A DNA stretch of 64,000 bases from F1-120-MAGs118 sp013360535 (lineage in GTDB: Bacteria; Planctomycetota; UBA1135; GCA-002686595), in contig JAPKHC010000016.1 in the NCBI GenBank assembly GCA_026647215.1, positions 1-64,000 of the forward strand, read 5' to 3'. The notes beneath the pieces were generated by a model. It searched no databases, was not told the DNA's origin, and was given only the letters and a program-made list of their open reading frames with translations. Positions 15,509 to 23,113 of the stretch are shown one piece after another (the stretch's first letter is position 1; every line of letters begins with the position of its first letter). The translations under genes and the position numbers were made by a program.

Positions 15509-16891
15509 ATGAGAGCTGCTCTTCTCGTCACCTCGCTGCTGGCCCTCGGCTCTGGCGCTTTCGCCCAGAGCGAGGACCGCGCTCCGGCTTCCGGCACGCC
15601 GAACGCGATCCCCGTTTCCGCTCCGCAGATGGCCCTCGGTTCGGTCCTCCAGGGACCGATCGACGTCCAGACGCCGATCACCCTGCCGCCCGCTCCGGGC
15701 ACCGTGTGGAACCGCCTGCTCGGCGCAGCCCGCGCGTGGAACTACCTGTGGGTTTCCGGCGGCGCCGGCACCGCGGGTGCGTTCGCGATCCACCAGTACG
15801 ACCTCAACGGCGTCTACATCCAGTCGTTCATCCAGGACATGACCCAGGCGACCGCCTCGCAGTGGGGCGTCCGCGACTTCGCCGTCGACCACGCCAACTT
15901 CAAGCTGTGGGCCGGCATGGAAGGCCGCGTGATGAAGGAGTACACGTTCAACCCCAACGCGGGCGCGAACGGCACGCTGAGCTACACCAACACGTACATC
16001 CTGCCGACGGGTGGCACGTTCCTCTCGACCCAGACCGTCCGCGCGCTGGCGCTCGACAACTCCGGCACGTTCTACGTCAAGAACTTCAACACGGCGATGT
16101 GGAAGTTCACGTTCAACGGCACGGCGTTCACCTACGCCGGCGAGTACGCGGGCAACGCGGGCGCGACGTACGGCATCGCCTACGACTCGTTCAACGACAC
16201 GCTCTGGCAGTTCGACCAGAACGCGAGCGCGGGCACGGGCTCGGGCACGAACGACCTCGTGGTCTTCAAGGAAGTCAACAAGTCGACCGGCACCCTGACC
16301 GGGCGCCAGTTCGACGGCAACCTGACGGGCACCGCCTCCTCGAACCTCGCCGGCGGCGTCGAGTTCTTCAACGACGGCTCGGGCGTCACCAAGCTCTGCG
16401 CGCTGCACCAGGACACGCCGGACAGCGTCTACATCTACGAGCTCGACGTGACGGTCTCCCCGCCGGTCAACTACTGCACCGCCGGCACGACGACCAACAA
16501 CTGCGTCGCCGCGATCTCCGCCAGCGCGCAGCCGAGCGTCACCGCCGCGACCGCGTGCAACATCTCGGTCAGCAACGTCGAGGGCCAGAAGTCGGGCCTG
16601 ATCTTCTACTCGATCACCGGCCAGGCCGCCGCGCCCTGGAACGCCACGAGCTTCCTGTGCGTGAAGGCCCCGACGCAGCGCACCGGCACCCAGACCTCGG
16701 GTGGCACGGCGGGCGCCTGCGACGGCACGCTCGCGCTCGACTGGAACGCCTTCCAGGCCGCCAACCCGTCCGCGCTCGGCAACCCCTGGTCGGCGGGCGA
16801 CATCGTTCAGGTTCAGGCGTGGTTCCGCGACCCGCCGGCTGGCAAGGCCACGAACCTCTCCAACGGTGTCGAGCTGACCTACCAGCCGTGA
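15509..16891 (+). CDS. Secreted beta-propeller-like protein with planctomycete C-terminal module
   Basis: A 460-aa protein with signal peptide MRAALLVTSLLALGSGAFA. The start at ATG 15509 is preceded by GGAG. Residues ~60-320 contain repeated beta-rich units with W/F at blade ends (LWVSGG, KLWAGMEGRV, DTLWQFDQN), as in NHL- or lactonase-type propellers. From about residue 325 (NYCTAG) to the end runs the Cys-containing module also found in 39397-41076, 41082-42707 and 47998-49182, ending VQAWFRDP and NLSNGVELTYQP. The mature protein is Asn/Thr/Gly-rich and likely cell-surface or envelope-associated. The last 70 bases of the gene are repeated exactly beyond the IS110 element. Function unknown. 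Confidence 0.8.
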   Translation: MRAALLVTSLLALGSGAFAQSEDRAPASGTPNAIPVSAPQMALGSVLQGPIDVQTPITLPPAPGTVWNRLLGAARAWNYLWVSGGAGTAGAFAIHQYDLNGVYIQSFIQDMTQATASQWGVRDFAVDHANFKLWAGMEGRVMKEYTFNPNAGANGTLSYTNTYILPTGGTFLSTQTVRALALDNSGTFYVKNFNTAMWKFTFNGTAFTYAGEYAGNAGATYGIAYDSFNDTLWQFDQNASAGTGSGTNDLVVFKEVNKSTGTLTGRQFDGNLTGTASSNLAGGVEFFNDGSGVTKLCALHQDTPDSVYIYELDVTVSPPVNYCTAGTTTNNCVAAISASAQPSVTAATACNISVSNVEGQKSGLIFYSITGQAAAPWNATSFLCVKAPTQRTGTQTSGGTAGACDGTLALDWNAFQAANPSALGNPWSAGDIVQVQAWFRDPPAGKATNLSNGVELTYQP

Positions 16892-16914
16892 TCGCTGACT
16901 AGTCGCGGAACCAC
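16819..16914. repeat. 13-bp inverted repeat spanning the 3' end of the secreted-protein gene
   Basis: GTGGTTCCGCGAC (16819-16831) and GTCGCGGAACCAC (16902-16914) are perfect inverted arms that enclose the last 20 codons and the stop of the secreted-protein gene. The left arm overlaps the start of the 70-bp direct repeat. The second repeat copy beyond the IS lacks the right arm. Confidence 0.6.
16823..16892 (+). repeat. 70-bp direct repeat, copy 1
   Basis: These 70 bases, which end with the last 22 codons, the stop codon and one base of the secreted-protein gene, occur again without a mismatch at 18486-18555 on the other side of the IS110 element. Flanking bases differ on both sides (G/C before, C/T after), so the repeat is exactly bounded. 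Confidence 0.95.
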
Positions 16915-16955
16915 CTCAGCCGCGCCGCGCGAAGCGCGCGGCTTGGGGGGTCGCT

Positions 16956-16989
16956 CTCCGGGGACGCATCAAGCGTCCCCGGAGCTTTT
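16956..16989 (+). terminator. Rho-independent terminator of the secreted-protein gene
   Basis: A perfect 12-bp stem (CTCCGGGGACGC with GCGTCCCCGGAG, 16956-16967 and 16973-16984) with a 5-nt loop is followed by CTTTT. It lies 65 bp after the stop. A second GC-rich hairpin (CCGCGC-GAA-GCGCGG type, near 16917-16944) precedes it. Confidence 0.8.
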
Positions 16990-17029
16990 CTGGCCGCAGG
17001 AGAAACAAGGCAGCGGCCAGAAAATGACG

Positions 17030-17235
17030 CGCTTGTATCTCTCAACCTCCATGGAGAATGGAGGTCGACCTTCACCGGGAGAGGATCGCCGGAATGCGCT
17101 GGAGGCCAAGTCCTCGAAGGTAAGAGCGGCGTCCTCGACCGGTACTCAGTGCCCGAACGGGATCGAGAGGCCCCCCCTCGAGGGGGGGCCTCGCATGCAC
17201 AAGCCTGGGCGTGAGTGCCGGTATCGAGGCTCCCG
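17030..17235 (+). ncRNA. Candidate bridge RNA region of the IS110 element
   Basis: IS110-group elements are known to carry, in the noncoding end before the recombinase, a structured RNA with two guide loops that pair with target and donor DNA. This stretch is in that place and has several hairpins: CCTCCAT-GGAGA-ATGGAGG around 17048-17066, the near-repeats GTCCTCGA at 17110-17117 and 17131-17138, and a 13-bp-arm palindrome at 17167-17192. ACGGGATC at 17157-17164 is identical to bases 18473-18480 next to the right end, as expected of a donor guide. Limits of the RNA are guessed; no promoter was identified. Confidence 0.45.
17167..17192. repeat. 26-bp perfect palindrome within the IS110 left region
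   Basis: The arms GAGGCCCCCCCTC and GAGGGGGGGCCTC (17167-17179, 17180-17192) are exact complements with no spacer, containing a run of seven C and seven G. In RNA this makes an 11-bp stem closed by a UCGA loop. It lies 68 bp before the transposase start and could be part of the bridge RNA or an attenuator for the transposase. Confidence 0.85.
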
Positions 17236-17260
17236 GTTACGTCGGTCGGGAGGAAGCCAA

Positions 17261-18454
17261 ATGCTGTACGTCGGGATCGATGTGGCCAGTGAGGACCACG
17301 TGTTCGCCGTGGTCGACGAGCAGGAGCGAGTCTTGATGAAGCCGACGAGCTTCCGCGAGGAAGAGGCCGGCTACCGCAAGCTCATGGAGGCTCTCGGGGA
17401 TCCATCGCTGGCCCTCGTGGCGATGGAGGCCACCGGGCACTACTGGAAGAACCTCTTCGCGGCGCTTTCGGCCCAGGGGTACTCGGTGGCGCTGCTGAAC
17501 GCGCTCGCAACGCGCCGGCATGCGCAAGCGCAGCTCGAACGCACCAAGACCGACGCGGTCGATGCGCTCAACATCGCGTGCCTGATCGCCAGGCAGAGCC
17601 CGCGGCCGACACGGCTGCCGGATGGAGCCACGGAGGAGCTGCGCGAGCTGGTGCGGCTGCGCAGCCGCACGACACAGCAGCTGGGAGATCGAGTGCGCGA
17701 CCTTCATCGCCTGGTGGATCTCGGTTTCCCCGAGTTCACCAAGCACGTGAAACAGCTCGATTCCTCGCTGGCGACGACGGTCCTGCGCCAGTACCCCACG
17801 GCGCGGGCCTTCGCCGAGCTGACGCCGAAGAAGCTGGCGAAGGTCACCTACGGCGAGCAGCACCACAAGGTCGGTCTCGAACTGGCGACGGCGCTGGTCG
17901 AAGGCGCGCGCCACTCCGTGGGTGCGCACCATGGCGAGGCCTATCGCGTGCAGGTGCGTTACGCGACCCAGGACATCGACACGCTCCGTGACCGGCTCCG
18001 TGAGATCGACCAACAGATCGACAGCAAGCTCGACGACCACGAGGTCGGTCAGCTGCTGACGACGATCGATGGGATCGGCAAGACGACCGCCGCACGCTTG
18101 GTGGCCGAGCTTGGAGACCCCGCCCAATTCGACGATGCCAAGGCGCTGTGCGCCTTCGTCGGGGTGGTGCCTGGGCTGAAGCTCTCAGGAAAGAAGCGCG
18201 GTGGCCACGCGGCCATCTGTCCGATTGGTCACGCACAGCTGCGGGCGGCGCTGTGGATGCCCACGCTGGTCGCGGTACGCGTCAACCCGTGGCTCCGGAA
18301 GCACTACGAGCGCTTCCTCGCGAACGGCAAGCCTCGGAAGGTGGCGCTCGTGGCCTGCATGCACAAGCTGCTGCTGGCCGTCTACAGCGTCGCCAAGAAC
18401 CGCAGGCCGTTTACGCCCAACCTGGAACCCGAGATCCCGGGAGCGCTCGCATGA
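17261..18454 (+). CDS. IS110-family DEDD recombinase (transposase)
   Basis: A 397-aa protein starting at ATG 17261 with a strong RBS (GGAGGAAG, 17249-17256). The N-terminal RuvC-like domain has the DEDD residues: D7 (GIDVAS), E56 (AMEATGHYW), D98 and D101 (KTDAVDA). The C-terminal transposase_20 domain starts at TTIDGIGKTTAARLVAELG. It contains the Ser-Gly step at S309-G310 (GVVPGLKLSGKKRGG), where the family's serine nucleophile lies. All these residues are intact and there is no frameshift, so the enzyme may be active. Length is usual for the family (~330-410 aa). Confidence 0.93.
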   Translation: MLYVGIDVASEDHVFAVVDEQERVLMKPTSFREEEAGYRKLMEALGDPSLALVAMEATGHYWKNLFAALSAQGYSVALLNALATRRHAQAQLERTKTDAVDALNIACLIARQSPRPTRLPDGATEELRELVRLRSRTTQQLGDRVRDLHRLVDLGFPEFTKHVKQLDSSLATTVLRQYPTARAFAELTPKKLAKVTYGEQHHKVGLELATALVEGARHSVGAHHGEAYRVQVRYATQDIDTLRDRLREIDQQIDSKLDDHEVGQLLTTIDGIGKTTAARLVAELGDPAQFDDAKALCAFVGVVPGLKLSGKKRGGHAAICPIGHAQLRAALWMPTLVAVRVNPWLRKHYERFLANGKPRKVALVACMHKLLLAVYSVAKNRRPFTPNLEPEIPGALA

Positions 18455-18485
18455 AACTGCTTGATCCGGAAGACGGGATCTTACC

Positions 18486-18555
18486 TTCCGCGACCCGCCG
18501 GCTGGCAAGGCCACGAACCTCTCCAACGGTGTCGAGCTGACCTACCAGCCGTGAT
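18486..18555 (+). pseudogene. 70-bp direct repeat copy 2: 3' remnant of a secreted-protein gene
   Basis: Identical over 70 bases to 16823-16892. It encodes 22 in-frame codons (FRDPPAGKATNLSNGVELTY then QP) and a stop, with no start upstream; the preceding bases are the IS right end. Beyond the repeat the sequence is different from the downstream flank of copy 1 and has its own terminator (18585-18619). It is best read as the tail of a second, paralogous gene whose body was lost, or as a duplicated segment made when the IS inserted. Confidence 0.7.
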
Positions 18556-18584
18556 TTCGGCCTGAGCGGATCCGCTCCAACTTG

Positions 18585-18619
18585 GGGGCCGGTCACTGTT
18601 CGCAGTGGCCGGCCCCTTT
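18585..18619 (+). terminator. Rho-independent terminator after the gene remnant
   Basis: A 14-bp stem (GGGGCCGGTCACTG and CAGTGGCCGGCCCC, one G-U pair) with a UUCG tetraloop is followed by TTT. It lies 30 bp after the stop of the 70-bp remnant, in the position where a terminator of the lost gene would be expected. Confidence 0.8.
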
Positions 18620-18735
18620 GCGTTGCCTGAAGGTCGGGAGGCGGACGAGGGGGGTGAGCGAGCCGCGCCACGCAGCGCGACTGCGCCGAAGAGGGAACTG
18701 CAAAGCGTCCCAAGACGGTCCTAGAAAGGTCGCTC

Positions 18736-19695
18736 ATGGAACGACCGTTGCGGAATCCCTGGCTGGTCGCGGTCTGGCCAGGCATGGGCGGCGTGGCGCA
18801 GATCGCGGGCACGTACCTCGTGCGGCAGCTGGAGATGCAGCCCTTGGTCGAGCTCGACACGCAGGGCTTCTTCGATCAGGTCTCGATCAGCGTGCAGAAC
18901 GGGCTGGTGCAGCCGCCGGAGCGGCCGCGCAGCGTGTTCTACGTGTGGCGCAATCCGGGTGAGGGACGCGATCTGGTCGTGCTGCTCGGGGATCGCCAGC
19001 CGAACGTCGACGGCGCGCGCTACTGCCAGGCGCTGCTCGAACTGGCGGAAAAGCACGGCATCGAGCGGGTGTACACGTTCGCGGCGATGGCGACTCCGAT
19101 CCACCCGGCCGCGGAACCGCGCGTGTTCGCCGCGGCGACGAGTCCGGAGTGTGCGAGCGAGCTCGAGGGCGCGGGCGCGACGCGCATGCGTGACGGCGAG
19201 GTGACGGGCCTGAACGGCGTGTTCGTGTCGGTCGCGGCGGAACGCGGGCTCTCCGGCGCCTGCCTGCTCGGCGAGTTCCCGTTCTTCGCGGCCACGGTGC
19301 CCAATCCGAAGGCCTCCGTCGCCGTGCTGCGCGTGTTCGCGCAGCTTGCGGGCATCGCGGTGCCGCTCGCCGAGCTCGTCGCCGACGCGCGCAAGTTCGA
19401 GCGTGGGCTGATCGAGCACCTCGAGAGCCTGCAGAAGGCGGCGCGGCTCGCCGCGTCCCGCGAGGAACGCGAGGAGGCGGACGAAGAAGGCGACGCGGAC
19501 GAAAGTCCGGCCGAAGAATTCGGCGCACCGCAGGCTGGGCCCTCGAAGGGCGTGCTGCGGCGCATCGAGGCGCTGTTCAAGCTCGCCAAGGGCGACCGCT
19601 CGCGCGCGCTCGAGCTCAAGACCGAGCTCGACCGCCACGGGCTGTTCCGCGACTACGAGGACCGCTTCCTCGACCTGTTCAAGCAGGCGAACTAG
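18736..19695 (+). CDS. PAC2 family protein (proteasome assembly chaperone-like)
   Basis: A 319-aa soluble protein from ATG 18736 (AGAAAGG upstream). The N-terminal part WLVAVWPGMGGVAQIAGTYLVRQL then FYVWRNPGEGRDLVVLLGDRQP and YTFAAMATPIHP, with GLNGVFVSVAAERGLSGACLLGEFPFF, is the PAC2 fold seen in archaeal and bacterial proteins related to proteasome assembly chaperones. The C-terminal ~100 residues are charged and helical (REEREEADEEGDADE then RIEALFKLAKGDRS). The bacterial role is not known. Its 3' end overlaps the Na+/H+ antiporter gene tail-to-tail by 17 bp. Confidence 0.85.
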   Translation: MERPLRNPWLVAVWPGMGGVAQIAGTYLVRQLEMQPLVELDTQGFFDQVSISVQNGLVQPPERPRSVFYVWRNPGEGRDLVVLLGDRQPNVDGARYCQALLELAEKHGIERVYTFAAMATPIHPAAEPRVFAAATSPECASELEGAGATRMRDGEVTGLNGVFVSVAAERGLSGACLLGEFPFFAATVPNPKASVAVLRVFAQLAGIAVPLAELVADARKFERGLIEHLESLQKAARLAASREEREEADEEGDADESPAEEFGAPQAGPSKGVLRRIEALFKLAKGDRSRALELKTELDRHGLFRDYEDRFLDLFKQAN

Positions 19696-21250
19696 CCGTC
19701 GCGAGGTGCGCACGGTCGAGCTCGAGCAGGAGCCCGACGTACGTGCGGTCGTTGATGCGTCCACCGTCGCGCAGCGTGAGCAACGCGCGCCGCTGGGCTT
19801 CGACGACCTCGCGGCGCACGTCCTGCGACACGTCAAGGCGCGAACGCGCCGCCTTGCGCGCCGCCTCGTCCTTGTCCTCGAGCGTCTTCAGCTCGTCCGC
19901 CATCAGCTCGCGCCAGTGGTGCACCGACAGCGGGCAGCTCGTCTCGCTGCAGTAGGCGTCGAGCCGCGAAATTCCCGCGGAAAGCAGCGCCTCGCGCGCG
20001 GCCCGGACCTCGGCCGCCGAGTCCTCCTCGCCGCGGATGCCGAGCCACTCGATCAAGGGCTGCAGCGTGAGGCCTTGCACGAGCAACGTGGTGAGCACGA
20101 CGACCAGCGTGCAGGCGACGATCTCCGCTCGCCCGGGGAACGGCGTGCCGTCGGGCAGGGACAGCGGCAACGCGAGCGCCGCCGCGAGCGAAACGACACC
20201 GCGCACGCCGGCCCACGACACGACGACGACGCCCTTCGCCGGCGGATAACCGCCTTCGCGCTTGCGCAGGCGCGGCGAGAAGAGGAGCGGCAGGTACGCT
20301 CCCGGCACGCACCATCCGATGCGCGTGACGACGACGACGAGCGTGATCAGGAGCCCGGCGATCAGCCACTCCGGACGCGCCTCGAGCGCGAGCGGCGCCG
20401 AGAAGCCGACCAGCAGGAAGCACAGGCCGTTCAGGAGGAACGTGAGCTTGTCCCACGACGAATACAGCTCGAAGCGCGTGTCGCCGTCGAGCGAATGGAT
20501 GCGCCACGCGACAACGAAACCCGCGACGACGACCGCGAGCACGCCCGAGCCGCCGAGCATGTCGGCGACCGCGTAGGCGACGTAAGGCGAGAGCAGCGAG
20601 AGCGTGAACAGCGTGCGCACCTCGCGGAACCACAGGTTGAGCCGCGCGAACACGATGCCGATCACGAGGCCCGACAGCACGCCGAGGCCCGTGACGCGCG
20701 CGAAGGACAGCCCCGCGATGGCGGGATCGAAGCTGCCGTGCAGCACGACCGCGATGCCGACCTGCACGCCGACGAGGCCGGTCGCGTCGTTGACGAGGCT
20801 CTCGCCGCCGAGGATCGCGGTGATGCGCCGCGGCACGTGCAGGCGCTCGATCACGGCCTGCACCGCGACGGTGTCGGTCGGCGAGAGCACGGCGCCGAGG
20901 AGCAGGCACGAGGCGACGCTCATCTGCGGCAACAACTCGTGCGCCGCGAGGCCGACGGTGACGATCGTGGTGAGCACGAGCCCGATGGCGAGCATCGAGA
21001 TCGGCCGCAGCCAGCGCTTGAAGTCGATCCACGAGGTCTGGAACGCGTCCGCGTACAGGAGCGGCGGCAGGAACGCGACAAGGATCAGCTCGGGGTCGAG
21101 CTCGATCTCCGGCACACCCGGCGTCAGCGCCGCGAGCACGCCGATCAGCGCGAGCAGGGCCGGCGCGGGCGCACGCAGCCGCTGCGCGAGCAGGCTGCCC
21201 GCCGCGAGCAGGGCGAGCAGCACGACGAGGCGCGGGAGCAAATGGTGCAT
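19679..21250 (-). CDS. Na+/H+ antiporter, CPA1 (NhaP/YjcE) family
   Basis: A 523-aa membrane protein with about 12 hydrophobic segments over residues 1-400 and a soluble helical tail of ~120 residues. CPA1 motifs are present: PPLLYADAFQ, LLGAVLSPTDTVAV, GGESLVNDATGLV (the ND pair is the ion-binding site) and VSWAGVRGVVSLAAALALP. It should exchange Na+ or K+ for H+ across the cytoplasmic membrane. The tail contains YCSETSCPLSVHHW and a long charged helix and may be regulatory. It begins at ATG 21250 and is divergent from the SRPBCC-like gene, 113 bp away. Confidence 0.88.
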   Translation of the reverse strand: MHHLLPRLVVLLALLAAGSLLAQRLRAPAPALLALIGVLAALTPGVPEIELDPELILVAFLPPLLYADAFQTSWIDFKRWLRPISMLAIGLVLTTIVTVGLAAHELLPQMSVASCLLLGAVLSPTDTVAVQAVIERLHVPRRITAILGGESLVNDATGLVGVQVGIAVVLHGSFDPAIAGLSFARVTGLGVLSGLVIGIVFARLNLWFREVRTLFTLSLLSPYVAYAVADMLGGSGVLAVVVAGFVVAWRIHSLDGDTRFELYSSWDKLTFLLNGLCFLLVGFSAPLALEARPEWLIAGLLITLVVVVTRIGWCVPGAYLPLLFSPRLRKREGGYPPAKGVVVVSWAGVRGVVSLAAALALPLSLPDGTPFPGRAEIVACTLVVVLTTLLVQGLTLQPLIEWLGIRGEEDSAAEVRAAREALLSAGISRLDAYCSETSCPLSVHHWRELMADELKTLEDKDEAARKAARSRLDVSQDVRREVVEAQRRALLTLRDGGRINDRTYVGLLLELDRAHLATASSPA

Positions 21251-21363
21251 GGGGCCCGAGATCGTGACGATTGCGCGCGCGGATTCCAGAGGCGGCTGTC
21301 ACCGCGCCGCCCGCGACCGCTAGCTGGACCGCGCTCCCTCGCCCGAGTGCTACCCTCCGCGCC

Positions 21364-23106
21364 ATGCTCCTCGCCGCATTCGCCCTCGCGTGTCTCCCCG
21401 CCGTCCCGCAGGAACCGGAAGTGCGCGACGAGGACTCGATCGTCGTGCCGGCACCGCTGGAGGTGGTGTGGGAGACGTTTGCACAGACGCCAGCGATCAG
21501 AACGAACGACTTGGACAAGTTCCGCCTCTGGTACACCGTGCCGGAGTCGCTGCTCGCCCTGTTCTCGCCGCTGGAGATCAACCAGTCCTACAGCGCCGTC
21601 TCCGAGGACAGTCCCTTCCACTCCGTCGTGCTGACGTTCTCGCAACTGCAATCCGATCGGACCCGTGTTCGCTACGCGATCCTCGGGAACGGTACGGGAG
21701 AGTTCTTCGATCGCTCCGCGTCGGAGTGCGATGAGAAGGCTCTCCAGCTGATTCAAGGCACTCTCGCCAAGTTCGACGAAGCGCGCGCGCAAGCCGAGGC
21801 CGAGTCGCGCGCGGCTTGGGACGTCGTGAAGAGCTGGAGCGGCGGCGTATGGATCGCCGAGGCTCGCGACGCGAAGGGCGAGGTCGTGCGCGCCTGCGCG
21901 CGTGTCGAGCCCATCCTCGGCGGCACGTTCGTGCGCGAGGATTTCTGGGAAGGCAACGCGGATGCGCTCACGCTGCACTCGCGCTCGATCTACGGCCTCG
22001 ATCCGAAGACGCGCAGCGTGCACTCGTGGACATTCGGCGCGAGCGGCTGGCAACGCGAAGCGAGCGTGCACCTCGACGGCACTGCGGCCATCGAGCTGCG
22101 TTCCTTGCGTGCCTCGCGCCGCGATCCGCGCCCGGTCGTGCGGGTCGAACTGCGGGGCAACGATGCTCACGCCGAGCGTGGGCTCGAGTACCGACGCGTC
22201 GCGGAGCTTCCGGCGGGCTGGACGCTGAAATCGAGCAGTGGCGAAACGAGCGTCGACATGGCGATCGAAGAGCCCCTCTCGGCGCCCGAAAGTGCTCTCC
22301 GGGCCTCGCTGACTCTCGGGCTCGATGTCCGCGAAGCCTGGAACCGCCTCATCGAGGATGAGGGACTGAAGAAGGCGGTGCTGCGCGGAATCGACGTCAC
22401 CGTGCCCGAGGGTGAGCTCATTCCGGTGGCACGCGCCGAGCTGGAACCTCAGCGAGCCTTCCTCCTCGACGTGCTCTCGCTGAATCCTGTCTGCGACACG
22501 GACACGGAACCGATCCTGTTCCAGTTCGAGCCCGCCGACCTCGACACGTGCGTGCTCACGATCTCCGTCCGCATGGACCCGAAGTTTGCAGCGGAGGGAA
22601 AACAGGCCCTCTCGTCCCGGTTGGAGCACGTTCTCGCCCGCGCCCGCGAGCTCGCGCCGTACGAGCCGAAGCTCGACACGCTGGAGCGGTTGCGAGCGCT
22701 GGTTGGGGGCACGTTCGAGGCGACGACGGTCGTGCCGACGGGCGAGACGCTGCGCGCGCGCACGACTTGGGAGAGCTGGAGCCACTCGACGTTCGCGTGG
22801 CACGGACGTCTCGGGCCCATGGACGCGGCGGAACTGCCCGAGCACACGCTGATGCTGTACGCCGTCGATCCCGAGCGCGGACCGCGCTTCTGGAAGTTCG
22901 GCGCCGACGGTTCGGTCGCGACCGGTGCGGTGCTCCCCCACGGCGAAAGCGGCGTCGCGCACGACTGGCACAGCTCGTCGCCTTCGGGCCTCGAGCGCCA
23001 CATCTACGTGACGATCACGCCCGACGATCGCGCCTACTCCTACGTCGCGCAGCCCAGCCGCTCCGAAGCGACGAGGCTCGTCGACCTGAAGTACTCGCGC
23101 CAGTGA
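21364..23106 (+). CDS. Secreted two-repeat SRPBCC/DUF1579-like protein
   Basis: A 580-aa protein from ATG 21364 with a short signal peptide (MLLAAFALACLPAVPQ). It seems to be an internal duplication of a two-domain unit. An SRPBCC/Bet v 1-like domain (residues ~25-150: VPAPLEVVWETF and KFRLWYTVPESL) is followed by a lipocalin/DUF1579-like sheet (~155-300, WSGGVWIAEARDAKGEV and ILGGTFVREDFWEG). The same order then recurs (~315-455, TLGLDVREAWNRLIED; ~460-580, LRALVGGTFEATTVVP and LMLYAVDPERGPRFW). The fold suggests binding of a hydrophobic ligand in the periplasm; no catalytic residue is evident. It converges on the DPP III-like gene. Confidence 0.65.
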   Translation: MLLAAFALACLPAVPQEPEVRDEDSIVVPAPLEVVWETFAQTPAIRTNDLDKFRLWYTVPESLLALFSPLEINQSYSAVSEDSPFHSVVLTFSQLQSDRTRVRYAILGNGTGEFFDRSASECDEKALQLIQGTLAKFDEARAQAEAESRAAWDVVKSWSGGVWIAEARDAKGEVVRACARVEPILGGTFVREDFWEGNADALTLHSRSIYGLDPKTRSVHSWTFGASGWQREASVHLDGTAAIELRSLRASRRDPRPVVRVELRGNDAHAERGLEYRRVAELPAGWTLKSSSGETSVDMAIEEPLSAPESALRASLTLGLDVREAWNRLIEDEGLKKAVLRGIDVTVPEGELIPVARAELEPQRAFLLDVLSLNPVCDTDTEPILFQFEPADLDTCVLTISVRMDPKFAAEGKQALSSRLEHVLARARELAPYEPKLDTLERLRALVGGTFEATTVVPTGETLRARTTWESWSHSTFAWHGRLGPMDAAELPEHTLMLYAVDPERGPRFWKFGADGSVATGAVLPHGESGVAHDWHSSSPSGLERHIYVTITPDDRAYSYVAQPSRSEATRLVDLKYSRQ

Positions 23107-23113
23107 GCGCCTC

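Larger units (their letters stand above)
16990..18485 (+). mobile_element. IS110-family insertion sequence (left end approximate)
   Basis: The element consists of a structured ~270-bp noncoding left part, one DEDD recombinase gene and a short ~31-bp right end, as in IS110-group elements, which lack terminal inverted repeats. The right limit is set by the start of the 70-bp repeat copy at 18486. The left limit is uncertain: I place it just after the terminator of the upstream gene. A 9-bp inverted repeat (TCTGGCCGC 16989-16997, GCGGCCAGA 17013-17021) marks the start. GATCC/GGATC (18463-18480) forms a small dyad at the right end. The octamer ACGGGATC occurs both in the left noncoding part (17157-17164) and at the right end (18473-18480). 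Confidence 0.85.

Noticed and set aside
16990..18485. Terminal inverted repeats and short target duplication of a DDE-type IS
   Set aside because: No terminal inverted repeats are found; the recombinase is DEDD/Ser type. The only duplication is the 70-bp gene tail, not a normal target duplication.
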